Shown: positions 18,499-26,541 of the stretch, in pieces | How the letters are laid out: each line of letters starts with the position of its first letter | How positions within the stretch are numbered: the stretch's first letter is position 1 | NCBI GenBank assembly: GCA_964407695.1 | Contig: CAYOWQ010000002.1 | Location: 186,001-250,000 of the forward strand | Origin: CAYOWQ01 sp964407695 | Lineage (GTDB): Bacteria; Planctomycetota; Phycisphaerae; Phycisphaerales; SM1A02 | Direction: 5' to 3' | DNA length: 64,000 nt | Notes under the pieces: model-generated | What the model was told of the DNA's origin: nothing | Database searches by the model: none | The model's input: the letters and a program-made list of their open reading frames with translations, nothing else | Made by a program: the position numbers and the translations under genes

Positions 18499-18892
18499 TG
18501 ACTCTGTTCCTTTTTACGGCTTGTATTTAGTGTCGAACGTACGCTTGCCTGAGCCGTCCTGAATGCGACAGGACGCCGCCTTGTGGACCTTGGGCTGCTC
18601 AATGACGAGAGACCCACAACGCTTTGCAAACGCTACCGGCCAATTGTGAACGTTCGGTTAGAGGTGCTTTTGGAAGCCGTTTGTTCCTTGTCCAAAATCG
18701 GTGAGCCAGAGGGGCTCTTCACGTCTTGAACAATCGGTTCGGTCCCTGAAAGACGAGGCCTGAACGCGAACTTCACCCGGTCCTGCCTTCAGGCAGAGAC
18801 GGTCACCCCAGCTCAACTCTCCAGAATGCAGGCCTGCGCACCACCGTGCGGCGGTATGTGAAGACTCAAACTCGGACCCCGATCCGCACCCG
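18499..18892. other. Leader and promoter region of the TonB operon; no gene seen
   Basis: These 394 bases lie between the stop of serS and the first gene of the TonB operon, both on the minus strand, so they should contain the operon promoter. A 7-bp hairpin sits at 18555-18575, and an 8-bp palindrome TTTGCAAA at 18623-18630 could be an operator. No iron box, cobalamin riboswitch or other known RNA motif was recognised. A short frame across 18658-18918 overlaps serS and looks non-coding. Confidence 0.45.
18555..18575 (-). promoter_or_regulatory. Hairpin in the 5' leader of the TonB operon
   Basis: CGTCCTG and CAGGACG form a perfect 7-bp stem around a 7-nt loop, 57 nt upstream of the start of the surface-protein gene. 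It lies where a leader RNA structure or operator would act; no T-run follows, so it is not a classical terminator. Confidence 0.35.
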
Positions 18893-20290
18893 TCAGGAAA
18901 TAACCTCCGCCCCGGCAAGGTAGGGTCGGAGAGCGTCAGGAATCTTCACACTGCCGTCGGCCCGCTGATGCATTTCCAGAATGGGGATCAGAATCCGCGG
19001 GCTGGCAAGGACGGTGTTGTTAAGAGAGTAGCAGAACACAGTTTTTCCCGAATCGTCCTTGTAGCGCATGTTCAGGCGGCGGCATTGAAAGTCGCCAAGG
19101 CGCGATGCTGAATGGGTCTCACCATAGGCCCCGGTCGGCACGCCATCCTTGCCGATTTCGCCGCGGCCGGGCATCCAGGATTCGACATCGATCATGTCTT
19201 CATTCTTGGGGCCGAGGTCACCCGTGCAACACTGAAGGAGACGGTAGGGAAGTTGGAGTCGCTGAAGGATCGACTCGACAAACCCGATCATCTTCGCATG
19301 CCACGATTGACTCTCTGCCTCGTCGGCCTTGCAGATAACCACCTGCTCGACCTTGTCGAACTGGTGGATCCGATAGAGGCCGGCGGTGTCTTTGCCGGCT
19401 GCGCCAGCTTCGCGACGGAAACAGGTGCTCACGGTCACATACTTCAGGGGAAGGCAATCGGCAGGAATGATTTCGTCGGCGTGCAGACCCATGAGGCCAA
19501 CTTCACCTGTTCCGGTGAGGAACATGTCGTGGCCGCCGCCTCGCTTGGATTCCTCGATGTGGTAGGCCTGCTCGCGTCCGGCGGGAAAGAAACCGGTCCC
19601 GACCATGCACTCTTCTCGAACGATGACCGGAACGGACATCGCCTGGAACCCGTTCTCGTTCGCCATGTAGTCGAGGGCCATGCGAAGGACAGCGTGGTGG
19701 AGCCGCATGCCCCAACCGGTAAGCACATAGTGACGTGTGCCGGCCATCTTCACACCCCGTTCGAAATCAACGAGTTTGAGATCGCGGACCAGCTCAAGGT
19801 GGGTCTTCGGTTTGAAGCCGCGGTTGGCTTCAAACGACTTGGAGGTGTCGAACCCCGGGGGATTCCAGCGGCGGATTTCGACGTTGTCGTCGGATGATTG
19901 ACCTTTCGGAACATTGGCGGCCGGTGGCTGAGGGATTTGAAGCCACAAGTCGCGCCATTCATGCTCGATCTCGGAGACCTGCTTCTCGAAGGCCTGAACC
20001 TCGCTCTTGAGTTGTGCCGGCCGGTGTTCCAATTCGCGAATCTGGGCCTCCAACGCGTCGCGGTCGGACCCCTGAGCCGATTTCAACTGTCCCTTCAGCC
20101 TGCCGATCTGCGGCCCAATCTCCTTGGAGATCCGGTTCTGCTCGGCCTTCTTGGATTCCTGCTCGGTCAGGAGAGATCGGCGGCGCTCGTCGAGTTGAAC
20201 AAGGCGCTCGACGTCGACGTCGATTTTCTTGTCTCGGGCGGCCTGTTTGAAGCGGTCGGGGTTTTCGCGGAGTTGCTTGAGGTCGATCAT
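18893..20290 (-). CDS. serS: Seryl-tRNA synthetase
   Basis: Charges tRNA-Ser (and tRNA-Sec) with serine in the cytoplasm. The 465-residue protein has the N-terminal two-helix coiled-coil arm (about 1-115, MIDLKQLRENPDRFK onward) that grips the long variable arm of tRNA-Ser, and the class II catalytic core with motif 2 (STCFRREAGAAGKDTAGLYR) and motif 3 (NTVLASPRILIPILE). TGTGEVGLMGLHADE is the usual serine-binding loop region. It is somewhat longer than the typical 420-430 residues. Divergent from rpiB, 109 nt away. Confidence 0.97.
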   Translation of the reverse strand: MIDLKQLRENPDRFKQAARDKKIDVDVERLVQLDERRRSLLTEQESKKAEQNRISKEIGPQIGRLKGQLKSAQGSDRDALEAQIRELEHRPAQLKSEVQAFEKQVSEIEHEWRDLWLQIPQPPAANVPKGQSSDDNVEIRRWNPPGFDTSKSFEANRGFKPKTHLELVRDLKLVDFERGVKMAGTRHYVLTGWGMRLHHAVLRMALDYMANENGFQAMSVPVIVREECMVGTGFFPAGREQAYHIEESKRGGGHDMFLTGTGEVGLMGLHADEIIPADCLPLKYVTVSTCFRREAGAAGKDTAGLYRIHQFDKVEQVVICKADEAESQSWHAKMIGFVESILQRLQLPYRLLQCCTGDLGPKNEDMIDVESWMPGRGEIGKDGVPTGAYGETHSASRLGDFQCRRLNMRYKDDSGKTVFCYSLNNTVLASPRILIPILEMHQRADGSVKIPDALRPYLAGAEVIS

Positions 20291-20399
20291 TGAGGCGATT
20301 CTCGATAAAGGCGACCCGCCGGCCGGGCCTGAGGGGACAAAGGGTATCAGGATTCATGGCGACAGTCCGAATTGAGTCGCGAAGACGTACACTGACCGA

Positions 20400-20846
20400 A
20401 TGCTCATTGGCATCGCCTCAGACCACGCAGGATTCCACTACAAGTCCGCCATCATCCAGCATCTGCTCGCTCGCGGCCACCAGGTCCAGGATTTCGGCAC
20501 GAAATCGGGTGATTCCGTGGATTATCCGGACTTCATCATGCCGTGTGCCGCGGCCGTTGCGGAGGGCGCTTGCGAGCGCGGCATCGTTTTGGGCGGGTCA
20601 GGGAATGGAGAGGCGATGGCCGCGAATCGATTTCGCGGAGTTCGCTGTGCGCTCTGCTGGAACATTGAATCTTCCCGCCTGTCGCGGGCTCACAATGATG
20701 CCAACATGATCTCATTGGGCGAGCGAATGATGGATCTGCCGACGGCCCTCAAAATCGTGGATACGTGGCTGGCCACGCCCTTCGAGGGTGGACGGCACGT
20801 TGCGCGGATCGAGAAACTCGACTGGTTGCCGCCCCGGGGTCACTAG
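20400..20846 (+). CDS. rpiB: Ribose-5-phosphate isomerase B (RpiB/LacAB family)
   Basis: Interconverts ribose 5-phosphate and ribulose 5-phosphate in the pentose phosphate pathway. The 148-residue product starts MLIGIASDHAGFHYK, which carries the phosphate/substrate-binding Asp-His pair. At residues 65-76 it has GGSGNGEAMAAN: the actinobacterial-type active site in which a glutamate (Glu71 here) replaces the cysteine used by E. coli RpiB. HNDANMISLGERM is the conserved helix near the C-terminus. LacA/B-type sugar-phosphate isomerases share the fold, but the single-gene context favours RpiB. The 5' neighbour serS is divergent; the next gene follows after 15 nt. Confidence 0.93.
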   Translation: MLIGIASDHAGFHYKSAIIQHLLARGHQVQDFGTKSGDSVDYPDFIMPCAAAVAEGACERGIVLGGSGNGEAMAANRFRGVRCALCWNIESSRLSRAHNDANMISLGERMMDLPTALKIVDTWLATPFEGGRHVARIEKLDWLPPRGH

Positions 20847-20861
20847 GGCAAGAATCTTCCC

Positions 20862-21311
20862 ATGTTGCCTGGATCATGGCTGCGTCGGATGGATCGCGCG
20901 ATTGCCGGCGCGATGGCCAAGGTGGGTCCATCAGCCATGCGCATCGCGCTCGCGGTGACCTTCGTGTGGTTTGGAATTCTAAAGCCGCTGGGGATGTCTC
21001 CCGCTGAGGGGCTGTTGAGAGCGACGGTGCGATGGCTGCCGTTCTTTGAGCCTGATCAATGGGTTCACATCATCGGCTGGTGGGAAGTGGCGATCGGAAT
21101 CACGTTTCTGTTTCGAGCGACGACGCGAATCGCAATCCTTCTCCTGGCGTTGCAGATGGTCGGGACGTTTCTACCGCTGGTGCTATTGCCTGATGTCACG
21201 TTCCAGCATTTCCCTTATGCACCGACCATGGAAGGGCAGTACATCGTGAAGAACCTGGTGATCATCGCGGCAGCGATTGCCCTGGGCGGATCGGTTCGTC
21301 GGCGCCCCTAG
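20862..21311 (+). CDS. DoxX-like four-helix membrane protein
   Basis: A 149-residue inner-membrane protein with about four helices (26-44, 67-87, 89-112, 126-143). The first helix pattern IALAVTFVWFGILKPLGMSPAE and the WWEVAIGITFLF motif resemble DoxX/YkgB-type proteins, a family linked in some species to thiosulfate oxidation or redox sensing but mostly uncharacterised. It begins 15 nt after rpiB and may share its transcript. No cofactor motif was seen, so no specific function is claimed. Confidence 0.75.
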   Translation: MLPGSWLRRMDRAIAGAMAKVGPSAMRIALAVTFVWFGILKPLGMSPAEGLLRATVRWLPFFEPDQWVHIIGWWEVAIGITFLFRATTRIAILLLALQMVGTFLPLVLLPDVTFQHFPYAPTMEGQYIVKNLVIIAAAIALGGSVRRRP

Positions 21312-21325
21312 AGGCAAGAACAGGG

Positions 21326-22696
21326 TCAGTTCGCGGGCGGTTCTTTGGTGGCATCACGCGGTCCCAGAACGTCGATTCGGTCGGGGGCCACGATATTCAC
21401 GCGAAGTGCGGCGTCATAGGATTTTTCGCCGACGATGCCGATCAACTGCCCGAGCATGCCCGTGAGGTCAAACGTCGAGCCGGGGCGCATGTATGCAATG
21501 GTCTGCCCCGTACCGTCATCCTGAACTCGATAGAGCAGGGGAAGGCGTTGGCCGTCATAGATAGTGCTTGCGTTCAAGCGACCCACCACGACATAGTCGG
21601 CCCGGGCCTGGATTCGCAGCATTGCCGCTTCGACATTGTCGCGCTCACGGTTGTTCATTGCCCGAAGTTCTTCGAGGGAGGCAAGCCGCTTCTGCACTTC
21701 GGCACGCACTTCAAGGTCGGCAGCGCGAGCCTGTGCAAACTCACGCTCTGCCTTGGAGATCGTCGGACGATCAGCAAACTCAAGATATCGCTCATGAAGG
21801 GGCCCGACTTCCTGCTCTCGTCGCGGCTGGCGGTCAAGCGCCTTCAGCGCGCCTTCGAGATCGCTGAGAGTCACCTCTTCAACCTTCTTGACCTTGGGTG
21901 CGTCTGCCGCAGGAGCATCGGTCGAGGGAGGACCGCCGCTCGCCTTCTTGTCAACCGGTACGATGGCGGGCGCGGTAGCGGGCGGAGTTTCGGCGTTGGA
22001 AACCGGCGGCGCTGACGTCTCACCCTCCTTCGCCGCGGAAGTATTTTCCTTCGGGGCCGCATCACTCGATGGCGGGGCATCCGGAGTCTTGATCGTTGGG
22101 GAGGTGGGCGTTGCAGGCGGGGTATCGACTTTCTCGCTCGACGACTTGGCAATTCTGCTTTCGTAGGCCCCTACTTCCTCCGTGCTTGCCGGCCTCAGAA
22201 CAGCGAGGCTGACGTAGGCCTCTGCCTTCTGAGGCAAAGCCACCTTGTAAGCGGAGCCTGCGTTGTCATCCACCTTGCCATAAATCGTAATTTCCTCACC
22301 CGGTTCGAGTCGGGCGAGCGGCTTCCAGGAGCTGTCCACGCTGGCCTTGTTCGATTTGTGCGGAGCGAGGAGGTCGGTCTTGGCGATGATCCTGCCCTTC
22401 TTGCCATCGGCTGCAAGCTCGACACGGTCATCTACCTTGACATAGCCGAACGCCTCGCCAAAGGCCGGCCCGGTCGGGCGAACCTGTGCCCAACCGTCCT
22501 TGACCCCGACAACCCAGACCAATTCGCCGCTGCGCAATTCGTAGAAATGGTAGTACGAATCGGATCCGCGGCCGGAATAGACGCGAGCGTTGTTGGGAAT
22601 CACCACTGACCAGCCTTGGCCCTGATCCTGGGCACAGACCAAGGTGGCCAATGTCATCGCCATCACTGCAGCCATCCATCGGTTCATCCGCATCAT
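21326..22696 (-). CDS. Exported protein with SH3-like domains, unknown function
   Basis: A 456-residue protein with a signal peptide (about 1-22, ending LVCAQ). Residues about 28-90 look like a bacterial SH3-type domain (NARVYSGRGSDSYYHFYELR, GWAQVRPTGPAFGEAFGYVK), and a second copy may lie at about 95-170. A Pro/Ala/Thr-rich low-complexity linker (about 185-265) is followed by a helical segment and a C-terminal region that recalls SH3/OB-like folds (VGRLNASTIYDGQRLPLLYR, GMLGQLIGIVGEK). Such proteins often bind peptidoglycan or surface polymers. GAGGAA lies just upstream of the start. Divergent from the TolC-like gene. Confidence 0.75.
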   Translation of the reverse strand: MMRMNRWMAAVMAMTLATLVCAQDQGQGWSVVIPNNARVYSGRGSDSYYHFYELRSGELVWVVGVKDGWAQVRPTGPAFGEAFGYVKVDDRVELAADGKKGRIIAKTDLLAPHKSNKASVDSSWKPLARLEPGEEITIYGKVDDNAGSAYKVALPQKAEAYVSLAVLRPASTEEVGAYESRIAKSSSEKVDTPPATPTSPTIKTPDAPPSSDAAPKENTSAAKEGETSAPPVSNAETPPATAPAIVPVDKKASGGPPSTDAPAADAPKVKKVEEVTLSDLEGALKALDRQPRREQEVGPLHERYLEFADRPTISKAEREFAQARAADLEVRAEVQKRLASLEELRAMNNRERDNVEAAMLRIQARADYVVVGRLNASTIYDGQRLPLLYRVQDDGTGQTIAYMRPGSTFDLTGMLGQLIGIVGEKSYDAALRVNIVAPDRIDVLGPRDATKEPPAN

Positions 22697-22832
22697 GTTC
22701 TAATTCCTCAAGGCCGCCAACCTGCGGCCCAACTGCAAACGTATCTTATCGGAAGAATCCGGGTGGGTTCATTGGAATCCGACACGGTCGCTATTTGTCC
22801 TGAAGTCGTTGAGAATGCTACGCTGATCCCCC

Positions 22833-24593
22833 ATGAGCACCCGCCGCAGCGCTGGTTGTGCCCTTCTGAGTTTGACGACGCTGACCGGGTGCGAGAGCGC
22901 ACTGGAGCGGGATGACTATCAGACGCAGATTCTGGCCATCCAATCCGCCCTGGATCGCGAACTGAATGCGATTCCACCGGTCCAGGCGACGCCCAAGACT
23001 CAGGAATCATTGCTCGGCCCGGTGGAACGGGCTCTGGCACCAAGGCGGGATCAACTCGAGGCCTTGGGACCGCTGGGGCCTGCCAGCCCCACCATCGATT
23101 ACGGCACGGGCCTCGACGGCAATGCACCCACGACGCTGGCTGTGGATCTGAATACCGCGGTGCTCTCGGCGGCAAGGAATAACCTGTCCGTTCAGGCGGC
23201 CAGGCTCGATCCCGCGATCGGGCGCGAAGAGACGCTCGCGGCCGAGGCGGTATTTGATGCCGTTGCATACGGGAGCGTTGACTATCAGAAGCTCGACGAG
23301 CCACAGACGGTTCCGACCCTGAACGGCATCCTGTTGAGTACGCCATTTCGGGTGGCCGAGAGCAGTCGCTTCGAGGCAGGGGTGCGAAAGCCGCTCGAAT
23401 GGGGTGGCGCGCTGAGTGTGTCGACGGACTTGACGCGATCGCAGAACTCGTCGCCGGGAATCGCCCTCTTTCCCGACCCGGCCTACGACAGCGCTGTTCG
23501 AGTGGGACTGGCGCAGCCGTTGTTGCGGGGATTCGGTACGGCGGTCAATAGCGCGACCATCCGGCTCACTCGCAATCTTCAGCGACGAAATGTTCTGGAC
23601 CTGGAGCAGCAACTCCTTGACACGGTGAATCAAACCGAGCGGGCCTATTGGCAATTGGCGCTGGCCGAACGCAGGCTGCGAATTGCCCAATGGCTGGTCC
23701 ATGTCGGCACTGAAGTCAGAGATATCCTCGAGAAGCGCCAGCAATTCGATGCCACCCCCGCTCAGTTCGCTGACGCCATCGCTCGTGTCGAACAGCGCAA
23801 GGCTGACGTCATTCGCGCCCAACGAGACGTGCAGGCGGCCAGTGACCTGCTGAAGACCCTGATCAACGACGATGGCCTGCCCGTGAGCGGAGAGACGATT
23901 GTGACCACGGTCGATCGGCTGACGGAGTTGCCCGTGGAATGGAACTTGTCGGATGCCATGGTGGCCGCAACTCGCCATCGCCCGGAGATCGAGAAGGCGA
24001 GACTGCAGATCGACGATGCTGCAATTCGGCAAATGGTGGCCGACAATGCCCGGCTTCCGTCGGCCGAAGTCAATGCCCAGCTTGCCTTTCTCGGGCAGGA
24101 CGACAACGCCGGCGACGCCTACGGCGAGCTGGGTGACAATTCATTTGTGGATTATCTGCTTGGACTGCGGGTGGAGCAGGCCATCGGTAACCGCGCTGCG
24201 GAAGCCGATTTCCGTCGGGCGAGACTCGAACGAAGCCGATCGATCATCGGCTTTCGAACTGAAGTCCAGCGAGTCGCCCTGGAGGTCAAAACTTCGCTTC
24301 GCGACGTGGTCACCAACTTCAACCTGATCAGCGCCACGAGATCCTTCCGGATTGCCCAGGCGGAGAATCTTCGGGCCCTGAGTGTCGAGGAGGAGAATCT
24401 GGCGTCATTGACACCTGAATTCCTGAACCTCAAATTCACAACGCAGGAGACGTTGGCGCGAGCCCAGTTGCAGGAGGTGCAGGCGATCGCGGAATACAAC
24501 ATCGCGGTGGCCCAGCTTCAACGAACGATGGGGACCAGCCTCGATACTCGCGGCATTGCCGTCGATTGGGGTGATCCAGCCGACGCTGAGTGA
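22833..24593 (+). CDS. TolC-family outer-membrane efflux lipoprotein
   Basis: A 586-residue outer-membrane channel subunit. The N-terminus ends in the lipobox LTGC, so Cys20 is the likely lipidation site. Two repeats of the outer-membrane efflux protein fold are visible: the first around VDLNTAVLSAARNNLSVQAARLD (split across 130-155), the second around WNLSDAMVAATRHRPEIEKA. Long coiled-coil segments such as QRKADVIRAQRDVQAASDLL match the periplasmic tunnel. TolC trimers export drugs, proteins or polysaccharides with an inner-membrane pump and an adaptor; neither is encoded next to it, so its pump lies elsewhere. The next gene starts one base after its stop. Confidence 0.9.
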   Translation: MSTRRSAGCALLSLTTLTGCESALERDDYQTQILAIQSALDRELNAIPPVQATPKTQESLLGPVERALAPRRDQLEALGPLGPASPTIDYGTGLDGNAPTTLAVDLNTAVLSAARNNLSVQAARLDPAIGREETLAAEAVFDAVAYGSVDYQKLDEPQTVPTLNGILLSTPFRVAESSRFEAGVRKPLEWGGALSVSTDLTRSQNSSPGIALFPDPAYDSAVRVGLAQPLLRGFGTAVNSATIRLTRNLQRRNVLDLEQQLLDTVNQTERAYWQLALAERRLRIAQWLVHVGTEVRDILEKRQQFDATPAQFADAIARVEQRKADVIRAQRDVQAASDLLKTLINDDGLPVSGETIVTTVDRLTELPVEWNLSDAMVAATRHRPEIEKARLQIDDAAIRQMVADNARLPSAEVNAQLAFLGQDDNAGDAYGELGDNSFVDYLLGLRVEQAIGNRAAEADFRRARLERSRSIIGFRTEVQRVALEVKTSLRDVVTNFNLISATRSFRIAQAENLRALSVEEENLASLTPEFLNLKFTTQETLARAQLQEVQAIAEYNIAVAQLQRTMGTSLDTRGIAVDWGDPADAE

Positions 24594-24594
24594 C

Positions 24595-25578
24595 ATGCCG
24601 ATCATTGTTCAACCCAGCCACGACCAGATCGCCGCGGCAGCACAACGGCTCAGCGACGGCGGCATTGTGGCTTTCGCCACAGAAACCGTGTACGGCCTTG
24701 GCGCATTGACACTTTCACCGGCCGGCATTGACCGGATCTACCGGACCAAAGGGCGTCCAGCGAACAACCCACTGATCGCTCACGTTCTGGATGCAGAATC
24801 CGCACGATCCATTTCGCTTGGCTGGAATGAAAAGGCATCCATACTCACCGATCCATCGCATGGGTTCTGGCCCGGCCCGTTGACCATCATTCTCAACCGC
24901 GCAGCGCACGTGCCTCCGGGGGCATCTGGTGGAAGACCCACTATTGCGATGCGTTCGCCCGCGCACCCGGTGGCCCGCCAGCTCCTTGAGACTGTCGCCT
25001 GCCCGATTTCAGCCCCAAGCGCAAACCGGTCGGGCCATGTCTCACCCACCACTGCGTCACACGTCGCCGAGGAGTTCGCCGAGATCGATGATCTGCTCAT
25101 CCTGGACGGAGGTGCGTGCGTTGTAGGAATCGAATCGACGGTGGTGGACCTGACGACGCCCACCCCGAGGCTGCTTCGGCCCGGATCGGTCAGTGCGCAC
25201 CGGATCAAGGAACATATCGGCCCGATTGAGATCCCTCGTGTGGAGAGCCAATCCGGCAGTCCTGGAACGTCTCTTCGACATTACGCCCCGCGTACAACCG
25301 TGGAGATCGTGTCGAACAACGACCTTCGCGATCGCATTGCCACGCACGCCGCTGCAGGCCGTCGCGTGACGGTCCTCGGGAAGGAGACAAGCGCTTCGGC
25401 CGCAGGAGTCAGAGTGATCAAGATGCCACAGACACCAGAGGAGTACGCCCGGCAGTTGTATGCCCGACTCCGTGAGGCTGACGCATCAGGAGCAGATCGG
25501 CTCCTCATCGAAGACGTTCCGTCCACGGACGACTGGGCTGCAATTCGTGATCGGCTCCGCCGGGCATCTGCAACGTAA
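24595..25578 (+). CDS. Threonylcarbamoyl-AMP synthase, Sua5 type
   Basis: Makes threonylcarbamoyl-AMP from threonine, bicarbonate and ATP, the first step of t6A37 modification of ANN-decoding tRNAs. The 327-residue product has a YrdC/TsaC domain (about 1-200) with GGIVAFATETVYGLG, YRTKGRPANNPL and SAPSANRSGHVSPT landmarks, and a C-terminal Sua5 domain (about 225-325) after the LRHYAPRT linker, so it is the long Sua5 form, not the short TsaC form. Start set at ATG 24595, one base past the TolC stop; an upstream in-frame start would overlap it by 38 nt. Convergent with the SDR gene, 14 nt away. Confidence 0.93.
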   Translation: MPIIVQPSHDQIAAAAQRLSDGGIVAFATETVYGLGALTLSPAGIDRIYRTKGRPANNPLIAHVLDAESARSISLGWNEKASILTDPSHGFWPGPLTIILNRAAHVPPGASGGRPTIAMRSPAHPVARQLLETVACPISAPSANRSGHVSPTTASHVAEEFAEIDDLLILDGGACVVGIESTVVDLTTPTPRLLRPGSVSAHRIKEHIGPIEIPRVESQSGSPGTSLRHYAPRTTVEIVSNNDLRDRIATHAAAGRRVTVLGKETSASAAGVRVIKMPQTPEEYARQLYARLREADASGADRLLIEDVPSTDDWAAIRDRLRRASAT

Positions 25579-25592
25579 CGCGCCACGAACAC

Positions 25593-26486
25593 TCATGACA
25601 TCCGTTCGACTAGTTCCTTCAGATGCCGGCGGATTCCGTCGTGGCCTCGATTCATCTCCACGCCGATCGACCTCGCAGAATCCTTGGTGAATTCATTCTT
25701 GGGAGTCGGCGGGCTTGATTGATCGATCGAGAGCTCACGCAGGGGAATTCCCATCACCTCTGCGGCCATGACCGCCCAGTCTGACCAGCGGGCATAACAA
25801 TCAACGAGATTGCACGCGAGGCCGGAGGCGGATGGGTTGCCGACCGCCGCACCGATGGCCGAAGCGACATCGTCCACGTGAACGAATTTGCCGCCGCCCG
25901 TGCGGGTGAATGCCTCTTGTCGTCGAAGTTGCTCGATCACCGCGAATCCATGCGATCGGGAAAGCTCAGGATCGATGCCATAGACCGCGCACGGCCGAAA
26001 CATGGAAACCGAACGACCGTCACCGAAATGGGCCGCCCAAAGATGGGCTTCAATCGCCGCCTTCATGGCGCCGTAGCGCGAATTCGGTCGCAGCGGGTGG
26101 TCCTCATCGATTGAGCCGTGCCATCGCGGCCGCATGTCGTGGTGTACGGCAATGGTTGACACAAAGATGAATTGTCGCGGGGCCGACGCCCACAGCAGGC
26201 GGATTGAGCCCATCAGATTGGTCTTGAGGTGTCGATCGAATTGCTTGGATTGGAGGCATTTCCAATCGACACTGTTATGGATGACGGCCTCCGCACCATC
26301 GAGAAGTTCCTCCCAACAGCAGTCGTCGTCCTGCTCACCGGTGACGAGGCGTTCAACATAGGGGCGAATATGGTCCGTCCGGCTGGTCGGACGAACAAGG
26401 CCCGTCACCGTGTGACCACGACTTGCCAGATTCTTGACTAGAAACGACCCGATAAACCCGGAAACACCAGTCACAGCCACACGCAT
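25593..26486 (-). CDS. NAD(P)-dependent epimerase/dehydratase (extended SDR)
   Basis: A 297-residue cytoplasmic oxidoreductase-like protein. It has the Rossmann glycine motif VTGVSGFIG near the N-terminus, the SDR catalytic pair in YGAMK (about residue 155), and a downstream segment GGGKFVHVDDVASAIGAAVG that is standard for extended SDRs acting on nucleotide sugars, dihydroflavonol-like or steroid substrates. AGGAGG lies 8 nt before the ATG at 26486, one of the best ribosome sites in the window, and fixes the start against a longer frame that overlaps the divergent AsmA-like gene. Substrate not predictable. Confidence 0.88.
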   Translation of the reverse strand: MRVAVTGVSGFIGSFLVKNLASRGHTVTGLVRPTSRTDHIRPYVERLVTGEQDDDCCWEELLDGAEAVIHNSVDWKCLQSKQFDRHLKTNLMGSIRLLWASAPRQFIFVSTIAVHHDMRPRWHGSIDEDHPLRPNSRYGAMKAAIEAHLWAAHFGDGRSVSMFRPCAVYGIDPELSRSHGFAVIEQLRRQEAFTRTGGGKFVHVDDVASAIGAAVGNPSASGLACNLVDCYARWSDWAVMAAEVMGIPLRELSIDQSSPPTPKNEFTKDSARSIGVEMNRGHDGIRRHLKELVERMS

Positions 26487-26541
26487 GCGGATTTCCTCCT
26501 TCGGCCGATCGTAGGCCGGACGTGGGTAGAATCTGCTTCCG

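Noticed and set aside
17377..18501. A 374-codon plus-strand frame opposite the surface beta-helix gene
   Set aside because: Shadow frame with Val/Ala/Asp-rich composition and no domain; the minus-strand gene has a signal peptide, ribosome site and dockerin tail.
18499..18892. Cobalamin or other riboswitch ahead of the TonB operon
   Set aside because: No conserved B12-box or known riboswitch core could be found; only a 7-bp hairpin and a short palindrome are visible.
18658..18918. An 86-codon minus-strand frame downstream of serS
   Set aside because: It overlaps the serS end, has no ribosome site and no similarity.
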